Assembly (NCBI RefSeq): GCF_014192225.1
Contig: NZ_JACHXS010000010.1
Coordinates: 186,001 to 250,000 of the forward strand
Reading direction: 5' to 3'
Length of the DNA stretch: 64,000 nucleotides
Source of the DNA: Pseudoduganella umbonata
Lineage (GTDB): Bacteria > Pseudomonadota > Gammaproteobacteria > Burkholderiales > Burkholderiaceae_D
The notes beneath the pieces are model-generated. The model was not told where the DNA came from and did no database searches. It saw nothing but the letters and a program-made list of their open reading frames with translations. The translations under genes and the position numbers were made by a program. Positions within the stretch are counted from its first letter, which is position 1, and each line of letters begins with the position of its first letter. Below, one piece after another: positions 1 through 8,716 of the stretch.

Positions 1-1700
1 TCGTACTGCGCCACCAGCCGGTCGGCCTTGGCCTTGAAATTGGCGCGGTCCTGCTCGGTCCACCAGTTGCGCAGGTTGCCGTCGCCGTCGGACTGGCTGC
101 CCGAATCGTCGAAGCCATGGCTGATCTCGTGGCCGATCACGGCGCCGATGGCACCGTAGTTCACGGCGTCGTCCGCTTTCGCGTCGAAGAACGGCGGCTG
201 CAGGATGGCGGCCGGGAACACGATCTCGTTGGTGGTCGAGCGGTAATACGCGTTCACCGTTTGCGGCGTCATGCCCCACTCGGTGCGGTCGATCGGCTTG
301 CCCAGCTTGGCGATGTTGCGGTCGTACTCGAACTCCGCGGCGCGGCGCAGATTGCCCATCAGGTCGCCGCTGGCGGTCTTGAATTTCGCATAATCGCGCC
401 ACTTGTCCGGATAGCCGATCTTCGGCGTGAACTTGGCCAGCTTGGCCTGCGCTTCCTTCTTGGTTTCCGGGCTCATCCAGTCCAGCGTGTCGATGCTCTG
501 CCGGTATGCGGCCAGCAGGTTCTGGACGAGCTTTTCCATCCGCTCCTTGCGCTCCGGCGGAAAGTGCTGCGCCACATACAGCTTGCCCAGGCCTTCGCCG
601 ATCGCGCCTTCGACGACACCCACGCCACGCTTCCAGCGCGGCGGCTGTTCCGTGACGCCCGTCAGCACGGTGCCGTAGAACGCGAAGTGCGCATCGGCGA
701 ACGGCTTCGACAGGTACGGCGATGCGTCGCGCAGCAGCTGCCACGTGAAGTATGCCTTCCACGTGGCGAGATCGGTGTCGTTCAGCGTCTTCACGAAGCC
801 CTGCAGGTAGCTGGGCTGCATCACGATCACGTAATCAGGTACCTGAGCTGGTACCTGAGCAGGAACCTTCGCCGTCTTGCCGGTGATACCGGCGGCGGCC
901 AGGGTGCCCTGCCAGTCGTACCCCGGCGCCAGCATGGCCAGCTGATCGATCGCCACCTTGTTGTAGCGCTTGACCGGATCGCGGTTTTCCACCTTGGTCC
1001 ACTGCGCCTGCGCCAGCGCCGTCTCCAGCGCCACGATGTGCTTCGCCTGCGCGGCGGTATCCTTCTGGCCGGCCAGCGCCAGCACCCTGGCGATGTGCAG
1101 CTCGTATTTCGCCAGCGCGTCGGCCAGTTTGGCGTCGTCCTTCTTCAGGTAGTAATCGCGGTCCGGCAAGCCCAGGCCGCTCTGCGCCACGTAGGCCACG
1201 TAGCGCGACGAGTCGCGCGCATCCTGCGATACGCGCACCGCATACGGCGTCACCACGCCCAGGCGGTTCAGGTGCGCCACCAGCGCGGGCAGCGCCGCCT
1301 TGTCCTTCACGGCGGCGATGCGTGCCAGCTCCGCTTTCAGCGGCCTGGTGCCCAGCGCATCGAGCTTTTTCTCATCCATGTAACTGGCGTACAGGTCGGC
1401 GATCTTTGCTTCGTCACCGTGCAGGTTCTTGCGCGCCGCCAGTCCCTCGATGATGCCGCGCAGCTGCGGCAGCGTATCGTCGCGCAGCTTCATGAACGAG
1501 CCCCAGCTGGCCTTGTCGGCCGGGATCTCGGCCGTCTTCAGCCAGCCGCCGTTCAGGTGTTCGAAGAAGTCGTCCTGCGGGCGCACGCCGTGGTCGATGT
1601 ACTGGGTGTCGATGCCGGATACCGGCGCAGCGGTGTCGGCTGCCATGGCGCCCGTGGCGCACAGTGCAAGAATGAGAGTGGAGAGGAGATGTCGTTTCAC
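1..1700 (-). CDS. M13 family zinc metallopeptidase (PepO/neprilysin-like), 3' end outside window
   Basis: Zinc endopeptidase of the neprilysin/PepO family, probably exported and acting on peptides in the periplasm. About 566 residues are present of the roughly 670-690 usual; the end runs off the left edge. The zinc motif HEISH is at about residues 524-528 (bases 117-131), followed by GFDDSG; the second zinc-binding Glu should lie outside the window. I start it at GTG 1698-1700 because this gives a clean signal peptide (VKRH, a hydrophobic core, then ATGAMA before ADT). The upstream Shine-Dalgarno is weak. A VPAQVPAQ duplication (838-861) sits mid-protein. The large plus-strand reading frame opposite is only a shadow. 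Family call is firm; substrate unknown. Confidence 0.92.
   Translation of the reverse strand, partial: MKRHLLSTLILALCATGAMAADTAAPVSGIDTQYIDHGVRPQDDFFEHLNGGWLKTAEIPADKASWGSFMKLRDDTLPQLRGIIEGLAARKNLHGDEAKIADLYASYMDEKKLDALGTRPLKAELARIAAVKDKAALPALVAHLNRLGVVTPYAVRVSQDARDSSRYVAYVAQSGLGLPDRDYYLKKDDAKLADALAKYELHIARVLALAGQKDTAAQAKHIVALETALAQAQWTKVENRDPVKRYNKVAIDQLAMLAPGYDWQGTLAAAGITGKTAKVPAQVPAQVPDYVIVMQPSYLQGFVKTLNDTDLATWKAYFTWQLLRDASPYLSKPFADAHFAFYGTVLTGVTEQPPRWKRGVGVVEGAIGEGLGKLYVAQHFPPERKERMEKLVQNLLAAYRQSIDTLDWMSPETKKEAQAKLAKFTPKIGYPDKWRDYAKFKTASGDLMGNLRRAAEFEYDRNIAKLGKPIDRTEWGMTPQTVNAYYRSTTNEIVFPAAILQPPFFDAKADDAVNYGAIGAVIGHEISHGFDDSGSQSDGDGNLRNWWTEQDRANFKAKADRLVAQY
838..861. repeat. 12-bp tandem duplication inside the M13 gene
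   Basis: GGTACCTGAGCT is followed directly by GGTACCTGAGCA (11/12 identical). In the peptidase frame this encodes VPAQVPAQ, a proline-rich insertion of two tetrapeptides. It belongs to the 12-bp-period repeats seen across the window. Confidence 0.85.
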
Positions 1701-1838
1701 GTGGCCGCTTTCTATGAAGGGAGCGGTCCTTCGTGGGGGCCGTTCCCGGATGGAGACTGGGTTGCGGGCGCGCACTGCGTGAATCGGCGCGCCCGTCCAC
1801 TAGCGTACACGAGGTTGCGGCCGGGCATCAACCACGGA

Positions 1839-2405
1839 TCAGCGGCCGATGCCGATCCCCCCGCCCACGTTGCCGATACCGCCCCCCATGCCGCCGCCCG
1901 GTCCGCCGCCCGGACCGCCGCGGTGCCCGCCGCCCTCGCCGCGCGGCGCGCCGCCATTGCCACCGCCCGGCCCTTCCGGTTTGCGCTGCAATTGCTCGGC
2001 GAGGAACACGGCCACCGCGCGGCGCTGGCTTTCGTCGAGCGCATCGTTTACCGCCAGCCACCATTCGCGCAGCTGCTTCTCCTCGGCCAGCGCGGTGGCG
2101 CCTTCCCTGTCGAGCGCGCCGGACAGGTCGCGCAGCTCGACGCCCGGATTCTCCAGCGCCCGCAGCGACCCAGCCTGCATCCTTTCCGCGCGCGACTGGC
2201 GCTCGCGCAGCAGTGCGCGCGTCCTGCTCTCGGTCTGCTGCCACAAGGTCTGCTGGTTGGCGTTCAGCTTCAGCGCGTCCTTCAGCGCAGGGGCCATCAT
2301 CAGCAAGTCCTGCGCGCGCATCTCCATCATCGGCAGCGCACCGGCGGGACCGGCCATCAGCAACGCGGCGGCCAGCGCGGCCGCGCCCTTCTTCAACGTG
2401 TTCAT
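1839..2405 (-). CDS. Exported Spy/LTXXQ-like helical protein with Gly-rich tail
   Basis: Small exported protein of 188 residues. It has a signal peptide (MNTLKK, hydrophobic core, AGALP), a charged helical middle with the pattern ALKLNANQQTLWQQTESRTRALL that resembles Spy/CpxP LTXXQ helices, and a tail made almost only of Gly with some Pro/Arg/Met/Ile. The start at ATG 2403-2405 follows GGAG; the longer upstream reading frame would begin inside a hairpin. It lies 138 bp upstream of the M13 gene on the same strand. Spy-family chaperones protect envelope proteins under stress, but assignment here rests on helix pattern and size only. The tail has four 12-bp units. Confidence 0.6.
   Translation of the reverse strand: MNTLKKGAAALAAALLMAGPAGALPMMEMRAQDLLMMAPALKDALKLNANQQTLWQQTESRTRALLRERQSRAERMQAGSLRALENPGVELRDLSGALDREGATALAEEKQLREWWLAVNDALDESQRRAVAVFLAEQLQRKPEGPGGGNGGAPRGEGGGHRGGPGGGPGGGMGGGIGNVGGGIGIGR
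1872..1919 (-). repeat. Four 12-bp units encoding GGPG/GGPG/GGMG/GGIG
   Basis: In-frame 12-bp period near the 3' end of the Spy-like gene; each unit reads Gly-Gly-X-Gly with X = Pro, Pro, Met, Ile. Third-position changes between units show it is not a very recent duplication. Confidence 0.75.
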
Positions 2406-2418
2406 GAATGCTCCGTGC

Positions 2419-2447
2419 AAAAAAAAGCCTGCGCTTGGGGCGCAGGC
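2419..2447 (-). terminator. Terminator-like hairpin in the leader of the Spy-like gene
   Basis: Read on the minus strand: GCCTGCGC, a 5-nt loop, GCGCAGGC (8 perfect base pairs), then eight T. This is a textbook intrinsic terminator, but it ends 13 bases before the GTG/ATG region of the downstream gene and no minus-strand gene lies upstream of it in the 276 bp before the S41 gene. It therefore looks like a leader terminator (attenuator) or a guard against antisense transcription. Confidence 0.7.
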
Positions 2448-2723
2448 CAAAACCACTTCAGGGTAGAGAGAAATACGAGCCCAGTGTAGGACGCGATTTC
2501 AAGGCTTTCCGGCATTCTTACATTTCGTAACTCTCATTAACGTGGAAGTACAACCCTCCAGGAAGAGGTAACGTTGCAGGGCTCATGGAGGAAAAACGGG
2601 CGCGCAGTAAATCGCGGCAAAGCGCCGGCCGCATCACGCGCCTGCCACTACATCATGGAAAATCAGGTTTATACTGGACCGGCGGCGGTCGAGTGATCGC
2701 TGCGCGTTTCGAAGGGCAATGAT

Positions 2724-4286
2724 ATGACCGACAACGTGAACAGCAGCGTGAACAGCAGCGCGACCAGCAGCGTGAGCACGGAAAACAGCACGGACAGCTG
2801 CACACCCGGCAGCAATCCAAGCAGTGTCCCTGGCAGCAGCGCGGACCAGCAGCAAAGCGGTGCACTGAAGGGGGCACTCAACCGCGCGGGCCTGGTCGGC
2901 CTGGGGGTGGTGGCCGGCATCGCCGTTTCGCTGCAGTTCTCCGCGATGGCGCAACGCGCCGCGGAGCCTGCCCTGCCGCTGGAGGAGTTGCGTCAGCTTG
3001 CCGATGTGTATGGCCTGATCAAGACCGATTACGTCGAGAAGGTCGAAGACCGCAAACTGCTGACCGAAGCCATCTCCGGCATGGTCGCCTCGCTCGATCC
3101 ACACTCGGCCTATCTCGACAAGAAAGCCTACGCGGAACTGCGCGAAGGATCGCAGGGGCGCTTCGTGGGCCTGGGCATCGAGATCGCCCAGGGCGACGAA
3201 GGCTATATCCGCATCGTGGCGCCGATCGAGGATTCTCCGGCCTACCGCGCCGGCATCAAGGCCGGCGACCTGATCACCCGCCTCGACTCGATGCCGCTGA
3301 AAGGCATGTCGCTCGATGAATCGGTGAAGAAGATGCGTGGCGAACCGCACAGCAAGGTCACGTTGACGGTGCTGCGCGCCGAAGAGCCGCAACCACTCAC
3401 GTTCAGCCTGGTGCGCGAGGAAATCCTGCAAAAAAGCGTCAAGGGCAAGATCGTCGAGCCGGGCTATGCGTGGCTGCGCGTGGCGCAGTTCCAGGAACCC
3501 ACGGTGGATGACCTGGCGGCCAAGATCACCGAACTGTACCGGCAGGATCCCAATTTGAAGGGCATGGTGCTCGACCTGCGCAACGATCCCGGCGGCGTGC
3601 TGCAGGGCGCGATCGGCGTGGCCGCGGCATTCCTGCCGAAGGATACGCCGGTGGTGTCCACCAACGGCCAGCTACCCGATTCGAAGCAGATCTACTATGC
3701 GCGCGCCGAGTATTACTCGCTGCGCAGCGACAGCGACCCGCTGGCACGCCTGCCCGATGCCGTCAAGCGCGTGCCGCTCGCGGTCCTGGTCAACACCGGT
3801 TCCGCATCCGCCTCCGAAATCGTGGCCGGCGCGCTGCAGGACTACGGACGCGCCAGGATCATCGGCACGCAAACGTTCGGCAAGGGTTCGGTGCAAACGA
3901 TCCGTCAGCTGAGCGCCGACACGGCATTGAAGCTGACCACGGCGCGCTACTACACGCCGCACGGCCGCGCGATCCAGGCCAAGGGTATCGTGCCGGACCT
4001 GCACGTGAACGAACACGCCGATGGCGACGGCCTGAACGCGCTGCGGATGCGCGAGGCGGACTTGTCCAGGCACCTGGCGAACGACCGCGAGGCGGAGGCT
4101 TCCCAGGAACGCCGCGACGAGCTCGAGGAGCAGGCGCGCATTCTGGCGCTGGAGAAGAAGCGCAAGCCGCTCGAATACGGCGGCGCCGAAGACTTCCAGC
4201 TGGCGCAGGCGCTGAACCACCTGAAGGGCTTGCCGGTGCAGACGGCCAGGCCGGAATCGGCGATCGTGCAAGCGGCCGCGAAGTGA
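2724..4286 (+). CDS. S41 family C-terminal processing peptidase (CtpA-like)
   Basis: Serine protease of the carboxyl-terminal processing family, membrane-anchored and facing the periplasm. 520 residues: a Ser/Asn/Thr-rich N-terminus with VNSS repeats, one membrane segment at about 55-76, a PDZ domain at about 145-230, and the S41 domain with the dyad Ser362 (NTGSASASE) and Lys387 (FGKGSVQ), spaced 25 residues as in E. coli Prc. The C-terminal 90 residues are charged and helical. The start at ATG 2724 follows GAAGGG. The gene stands alone and ends in a good terminator. Family members trim envelope proteins and regulate cell-wall hydrolases; the substrate here is unknown. Confidence 0.93.
   Translation: MTDNVNSSVNSSATSSVSTENSTDSCTPGSNPSSVPGSSADQQQSGALKGALNRAGLVGLGVVAGIAVSLQFSAMAQRAAEPALPLEELRQLADVYGLIKTDYVEKVEDRKLLTEAISGMVASLDPHSAYLDKKAYAELREGSQGRFVGLGIEIAQGDEGYIRIVAPIEDSPAYRAGIKAGDLITRLDSMPLKGMSLDESVKKMRGEPHSKVTLTVLRAEEPQPLTFSLVREEILQKSVKGKIVEPGYAWLRVAQFQEPTVDDLAAKITELYRQDPNLKGMVLDLRNDPGGVLQGAIGVAAAFLPKDTPVVSTNGQLPDSKQIYYARAEYYSLRSDSDPLARLPDAVKRVPLAVLVNTGSASASEIVAGALQDYGRARIIGTQTFGKGSVQTIRQLSADTALKLTTARYYTPHGRAIQAKGIVPDLHVNEHADGDGLNALRMREADLSRHLANDREAEASQERRDELEEQARILALEKKRKPLEYGGAEDFQLAQALNHLKGLPVQTARPESAIVQAAAK
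2736..2771 (+). repeat. Three 12-bp units at the start of the S41 gene (VNSS repeats)
   Basis: GTGAACAGCAGC twice exactly, then GCGACCAGCAGC, starting four codons after the ATG and encoding VNSS-VNSS-ATSS. The exact identity of the first two copies indicates recent slippage. Confidence 0.9.
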
Positions 4287-4309
4287 TCGCCGCCGCCGGC
4301 GAACCGCGC

Positions 4310-4337
4310 AACGGCGCCTGCGGGCGTCGTTTTTTTA
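4310..4337 (+). terminator. Intrinsic terminator after the S41 protease gene
   Basis: AACGGCGCC, a 4-nt loop, GGCGTCGTT (9 bp with one G-T pair), then a run of T ending at 4336. It lies 24 bases after the stop codon and upstream of the fabH-like promoter. Confidence 0.8.
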
Positions 4338-4364
4338 CGCCATTTTTTCGTGCATTTCTTCAGG

Positions 4365-4370
4365 TAGAAT
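4365..4370 (+). promoter_or_regulatory. Candidate -10 box for the FabH-like gene
   Basis: TAGAAT followed two bases later by a GC-rich discriminator, about 50 bases before the start codon and just after the terminator. No convincing -35 hexamer is visible, so this is weak. Confidence 0.3.
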
Positions 4371-4419
4371 CTGCGCCTCAGCGGTGCTCGCGCCGCTTAA
4401 CGAATTCGAAAGTTTGCTT

Positions 4420-5541
4420 ATGAAACAAGCCGTTATCAGCGGTACCGGGCTGTTCACGCCACCGCATGCGATCTCGAACGAAGAACTGGTGGAAGCCTTC
4501 AACGCCTACGTGGAACTGTTCAACGCGGAACATGATGCCGCCATCGCGGCGGGCACCGTGACCGCGCTGGAACCATCGTCCGCCGCGTTTATCGAGAAGG
4601 CATCGGGCATCAAGTCGCGCTACGTGATGGACAAGGCGGGCATCCTCGATCCGCACCGGATGGCGCCGCGCATTCCCGAGCGCGGCAACGAAGAACTGTC
4701 GCTGCAGGCGGAAATGTGCGTCGCGGCGGCAAAGGAAGCCCTGGCCCGCGCCAACCGCACGCCGGCCGACATCGACATGGTCGTCGTCGCCTGTTCGAAC
4801 ATGCAGCGCCCCTACCCGGCGATGGCGATCGAGGTGCAGCAGGCCCTGGGCATCGAAGGCTTCGGCTTCGACATGAACGTGGCCTGCTCGTCCGCCACGT
4901 TCGGCATCCAGACCGGCGCCACCGCCGTGCAGACGGGCCAGGCCCGCGCGGTCCTGGTGCTGAACCCGGAAATCACCAGCGGCCACCTGGACTACCGCGA
5001 CCGCGACAGCCATTTCATCTTCGGCGACGCCTGCACGGCGATCGTGATCGAAGCGCGCGAGGCCGCCGTCTCCGCACACCAGTTCGAGATCGTCGACATG
5101 AAGCTGAAGACGTCGTTCTCGAACAATATCCGCAACAATTTCGGTTTCATGAACCGCTTCGACGAGGCGGGCGTGGGCCAGCCGGACAAGCTCTTCAAGC
5201 AGCAGGGCCGCAAGGTGTTCAAGGACGTCTGCCCGATGGCCGCGGAGATGATCAAGTCCTCGATCGCCAGCGCCGGCCTGCAGGTCGAGGATATCCGCCG
5301 TTACTGGCTGCACCAGGCCAACCTGAACATGAACCAGCTGATTGCGCGCCTGATCCTGGGCCGCGATGCCACGACGGACGAAGCGCCGGTGGTGCTCGAC
5401 ACGTACGCGAACACGTCGTCCGCCGGTTCCATCATCGCCTTCCACAAGCACCAGGACGATCTGCCGGCCGGTGCCCATGGCGTCATCTGCTCGTTCGGCG
5501 CCGGTTACTCGATCGGCAGCGTGGTGGTGCGCAAAATCTGA
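4420..5541 (+). CDS. Beta-ketoacyl-ACP synthase III (FabH family)
   Basis: Condensing enzyme of the FabH family joining an acyl-CoA to malonyl-ACP. 373 residues, longer than the ~317 of housekeeping FabH because of an N-terminal insertion (about residues 25-50). The catalytic triad is visible: Cys156 (MNVACSS), His298 (YWLHQAN) and Asn331 (TYANTSS). The start ATG 4420 opens MKQAVISGTG, the typical beginning; the reading frame extends 12 codons further without a better start. There are no fatty-acid genes next to it, so it is probably a secondary FabH with different primer specificity rather than the essential one. Confidence 0.88.
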   Translation: MKQAVISGTGLFTPPHAISNEELVEAFNAYVELFNAEHDAAIAAGTVTALEPSSAAFIEKASGIKSRYVMDKAGILDPHRMAPRIPERGNEELSLQAEMCVAAAKEALARANRTPADIDMVVVACSNMQRPYPAMAIEVQQALGIEGFGFDMNVACSSATFGIQTGATAVQTGQARAVLVLNPEITSGHLDYRDRDSHFIFGDACTAIVIEAREAAVSAHQFEIVDMKLKTSFSNNIRNNFGFMNRFDEAGVGQPDKLFKQQGRKVFKDVCPMAAEMIKSSIASAGLQVEDIRRYWLHQANLNMNQLIARLILGRDATTDEAPVVLDTYANTSSAGSIIAFHKHQDDLPAGAHGVICSFGAGYSIGSVVVRKI

Positions 5542-5686
5542 GGCAAGCGCATGTGCCGCGGCCAGCGCGGCGCGGCCGGCTGCTCCGTAAAGGAAACGGC
5601 GGGGCCGCACAGCCACGGCAGTTTATACTTTCGGCAAGGGCCGGCGTCCGCCGTCCCGCTCCCCGCCTGAAAGGAACCCTGCCTGC

Positions 5687-7396
5687 ATGCCCCATGACGT
5701 CCCCCTGATCACCACCATTGCAGCCGCCCTCGGCTTCGGTCTCGTCCTCGGCTTCATCGCCGTCCGCCTGAAATTGCCCGCCCTGGTCGGCTATCTTGCC
5801 GCCGGCATCCTGCTCGGCCCCACCACCCCAGGCTTCGTGGCCGATGCCGCGCTGGCCGGCCAGCTGGCCGAAATCGGCGTCATGCTGATGATGTTCGGCG
5901 TGGGCCTGCATTTCTCGCTGGAGGACCTGTGGGAGGTGCGCAAGGTCGCGTTACCCGGTGCCGTGCTGCAGATTGCCGCCGCCACCGCGATGGGCATGGG
6001 ACTGGCGCACTGGTGGGGCTGGTCGATCGGCGGTGGTCTGGTGTTCGGGCTGGCACTGTCCGTCGCCAGTACCGTAGTGCTGCTGCGCGCGCTGGAAGAA
6101 CGGGGCATCCTCGATACCTTCAACGGCCGCATCGCGGTTGGCTGGCTGGTCGTCGAAGACCTGGTCACCGTCATCGTGCTGGTGCTGCTGCCGGCGCTGG
6201 CGCCCTCGCTGGGCGGCGACACCACCGGCGTCGACCCGAACGCCAGCATCTGGACGACGCTGGCCATTACGCTGGGCAAGGTGGCGGTGTTCGTCGGCTT
6301 CATGCTGGTGGTGGGCCGCAAGCTGTTCCCGTGGATCCTGTGGCAGGTGGCACGCACCGGCTCGCGCGAGCTGTTCACGCTGTGCGTGATCGCGGCCGCG
6401 GTCGGCATCGCATTCGCCGCCACCAAGCTGTTCGGCATCTCGTTCGCGCTGGGCGCATTCTTCGCCGGCATGGTGCTGCGCGAATCGGCGCTGGCGCACC
6501 GCGCGGCACAGGAATCGCTGCCGCTGCGCGACGCATTCGCCGTGCTGTTCTTCGTCTCGGTGGGCATGCTGTTCGAGCCGGCCATCATCATGGAACAGCC
6601 GCTGCAGTTGCTGGCAGTGGTGGCGATCATCATCTTCGGCAAGTCGCTCGCCGCGTTCCTGCTGGTGGTACTGCTGCGCTACCCGGCCAAGACGGCATTG
6701 ATGGTCTCGGCCAGCCTGGCGCAGATCGGCGAATTCTCGTTCATCCTTGCCGCGCTGGGCATTTCGCTGAAATTGATGCCGCACGAAGGGCAGAGCCTGC
6801 TGCTGGCCGGCGCGATCATCTCGATCGCCCTGAATCCGCTGGTGTTCGCCGCCACCGGGCCGCTGGAGCGCTGGCTCGGCCGCAACAAGCTGCTGGCGGC
6901 GAAATTCGACCGGCCGGCCGACCCGCTGGCGGAATTGCCGATGACCACGGCGCGCACCAAGCTGTCCGGCCAGGTGGTGCTGGTGGGTTATGGCCGCGTC
7001 GGCCGCCACATCGCCCGCACGCTGAACGAGCATGGCATCCACTACGTGGTGGCGGAACAGAACCGCGAGCTGGTCGACGAACTGCGGCGCAACGGCATTC
7101 CCGCCGTGGCCGGCAACGCGGGCGATCCGGCGGTGCTGATCCAGGCCCACATCGCCCACGCCAGGATGCTGGTGATCGCCACGCCGGACACCTTCCACGT
7201 GCGCGCGATGATCGAAACGGCGCGCGCGCTGAACCCGGCCATCCGCACCGTCGTGCGCACCCACAGCGACGAGGAAGCGGAGCTGCTGCGCCAGGAACAG
7301 GCCGGCAAGATCTTCATCGGCGAGCAGGTCCTGGCCGACAACATGAGCGACTATGTACTCGACACTTTCCGCCAGCCGGCGGCCGCCGCGCATTGA
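5687..7396 (+). CDS. ybaL: YbaL-type monovalent cation:proton antiporter (CPA2) with TrkA-N domain
   Basis: Inner-membrane cation/proton antiporter of the CPA2 family, probably K+/H+ exchange. 569 residues: an Na_H_exchanger membrane domain of about 12-13 helices (residues ~5-390), then a cytoplasmic TrkA-N (RCK) domain whose Rossmann motif GYGRVG is at 434-439 and which should bind NAD(H) or another nucleotide to gate transport. The start ATG 5687 follows AAAGGAAC. No KefF/KefG-like ancillary gene is adjacent, which favours YbaL over KefB/KefC. Single-gene unit. Confidence 0.88.
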   Translation: MPHDVPLITTIAAALGFGLVLGFIAVRLKLPALVGYLAAGILLGPTTPGFVADAALAGQLAEIGVMLMMFGVGLHFSLEDLWEVRKVALPGAVLQIAAATAMGMGLAHWWGWSIGGGLVFGLALSVASTVVLLRALEERGILDTFNGRIAVGWLVVEDLVTVIVLVLLPALAPSLGGDTTGVDPNASIWTTLAITLGKVAVFVGFMLVVGRKLFPWILWQVARTGSRELFTLCVIAAAVGIAFAATKLFGISFALGAFFAGMVLRESALAHRAAQESLPLRDAFAVLFFVSVGMLFEPAIIMEQPLQLLAVVAIIIFGKSLAAFLLVVLLRYPAKTALMVSASLAQIGEFSFILAALGISLKLMPHEGQSLLLAGAIISIALNPLVFAATGPLERWLGRNKLLAAKFDRPADPLAELPMTTARTKLSGQVVLVGYGRVGRHIARTLNEHGIHYVVAEQNRELVDELRRNGIPAVAGNAGDPAVLIQAHIAHARMLVIATPDTFHVRAMIETARALNPAIRTVVRTHSDEEAELLRQEQAGKIFIGEQVLADNMSDYVLDTFRQPAAAAH

Positions 7397-7496
7397 CGGC
7401 AGCCGGCACCGGCGCATGGAGCAAGCTCCGTGCGCCAGCTAACCGTACGCTCGCAACGCGCTTGTGTTCCTCTGCCCGTTACCGTACGCTGGAACC

Positions 7497-8141
7497 ATGA
7501 GGCAACTGTTGCTGCTATTGTTGTTAGGGTGGAGTGCTCCCGCGCTCGTGTTCGCGCAGGGGCAACGCGCCGATGCGTCCAAACTCCAGGTTGCAGTCAA
7601 GCGCATCACCCAGGATGCGCTGCACATGTACGAGATCGATGCCAGCGGCACCGTGCAGGCGCCGCTGCCGGTGGTCTGGCGCATCCTGACAGGTTATGAC
7701 CGGATGGAGGAATTCGTGCCGGACCTGGTGTCGTGCCGTGTGCTTTCGCGCAATGGCAACGAGGTCATCATCGAGCAGTTCGGCAATGCCCGCTTCCTGT
7801 TCATGTCCCGCTCGATCCACCTGATCGTGCGCGCCACCGAGCAACCGATGTCGTCGATCGACATCGCGCTCATTTCCGGCGACATGAAACACTACGAATC
7901 GCGCTGGGAACTGGTGCCGATGCCGGAAACGGGCGGCACGAAGATACTGTACACGGGCCGCATGATGCCCAACTTCTACGTCCCCGGCATCCTCGGCACG
8001 AACATCATTCGCGGCGACATCGAGCGCATGATGGGCGCCGTGCTGGCGCGGCTCGACAAGGGTATCGCACCGCGCTCGCTCCCTTCGGCGGCCACGGATA
8101 TCGCCCGCACCGGCGCGGCCGCGCAAGCGGCGTCGCGCTGA
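7497..8141 (+). CDS. Exported SRPBCC-fold protein
   Basis: 214-residue protein with a clear signal peptide (MRQLLLLLLLGWS to ALVFAQ) followed by a START/polyketide-cyclase-like SRPBCC domain: the segment from DASGTVQAPLPVVWRILTGY through WELVPM is the characteristic beta-helix-grip opening and central strand. The fold binds hydrophobic ligands in a deep pocket; an exported version suggests periplasmic lipid or aromatic ligand handling. The start at ATG 7497 is chosen so the signal peptide is N-terminal; the frame extends 11 codons upstream without reason. It converges on the next gene. Confidence 0.7.
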   Translation: MRQLLLLLLLGWSAPALVFAQGQRADASKLQVAVKRITQDALHMYEIDASGTVQAPLPVVWRILTGYDRMEEFVPDLVSCRVLSRNGNEVIIEQFGNARFLFMSRSIHLIVRATEQPMSSIDIALISGDMKHYESRWELVPMPETGGTKILYTGRMMPNFYVPGILGTNIIRGDIERMMGAVLARLDKGIAPRSLPSAATDIARTGAAAQAASR

Positions 8142-8216
8142 ACCCGGCCGCTCATTCGCCAACCGATCGTGGCATCGGGCACAACCGCCTGGTTGCCCTG
8201 CGCTGCACTGGCCTGC

Positions 8217-8669
8217 TCAGGCGGGATACTGGTCGCGCGTGCGCACTTCGGCGAAATTCTCCAGGCTGCCGATGCGGATCATCACCGGGTTCATGCTTGC
8301 TTGCGCATGCATCGGCCGCCAGGCGAATTTCCACTCCTGCTCCGGCGCATCCTGGGCAGCCATCGTAAACGCCGAGCCCAGCCGCGCGCGACTGCCATAC
8401 TCGACAGCGCCATCGATGCCGGCCCAGTTCGGCAGCGTGCGCTGCACGGCGCGGTGCACGCGTTCGCCGAATTCCTCCGTGTTATGGATGACGAGACAGG
8501 CATCGGCACCGAAATGGTCGAACAGGTCGCGGTGCCATGCCTGCGAGAACGACAGCGTCAGGAAGCCCGCGCTGGGCCGCAGCACGAACTGGCCCTGGCT
8601 CAGTGCCTGGTCGAGTTCGTCACGGGGACCGTAGCGGTGCAGGGTCGGGGGGCGTTGATAGTCGTGCAT
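8217..8669 (-). CDS. Conserved hypothetical protein, 150 residues
   Basis: Not assigned to a named family. It is a soluble, mixed-composition protein with many aromatic residues (several Trp and Phe), no membrane segment and no signal peptide. The body reads like an enzyme-sized domain of unknown function. It follows the DUF2721 gene at 33 bp on the same strand, so the two are probably cotranscribed. A 16-bp duplication occupies most of the gap between them. The start ATG 8669 is the only reasonable one; AGG lies 10 bases before it. Confidence 0.6.
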   Translation of the reverse strand: MHDYQRPPTLHRYGPRDELDQALSQGQFVLRPSAGFLTLSFSQAWHRDLFDHFGADACLVIHNTEEFGERVHRAVQRTLPNWAGIDGAVEYGSRARLGSAFTMAAQDAPEQEWKFAWRPMHAQASMNPVMIRIGSLENFAEVRTRDQYPA

Positions 8670-8684
8670 GGTTTCGTGCCTAAG

Positions 8685-8716
8685 TATTATTTCGTGACTA
8701 TATTATTTCGTGACTG
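8685..8716. repeat. 16-bp tandem duplication across the stop codon of the DUF2721 gene
   Basis: TATTATTTCGTGACTA is followed directly by TATTATTTCGTGACTG (15/16 identical). The second copy (plus-strand order) contains the last codons and TAA of the DUF2721 gene; the first copy lies in the gap before the next gene. Confidence 0.9.

Noticed and set aside
117..2489. 790-residue plus-strand reading frame opposite the M13 and Spy-like genes
   Set aside because: Composition is Arg/Ala/His/Gln-rich as expected from antisense of GC-rich coding DNA. The minus strand has the HEISH motif and signal peptides.
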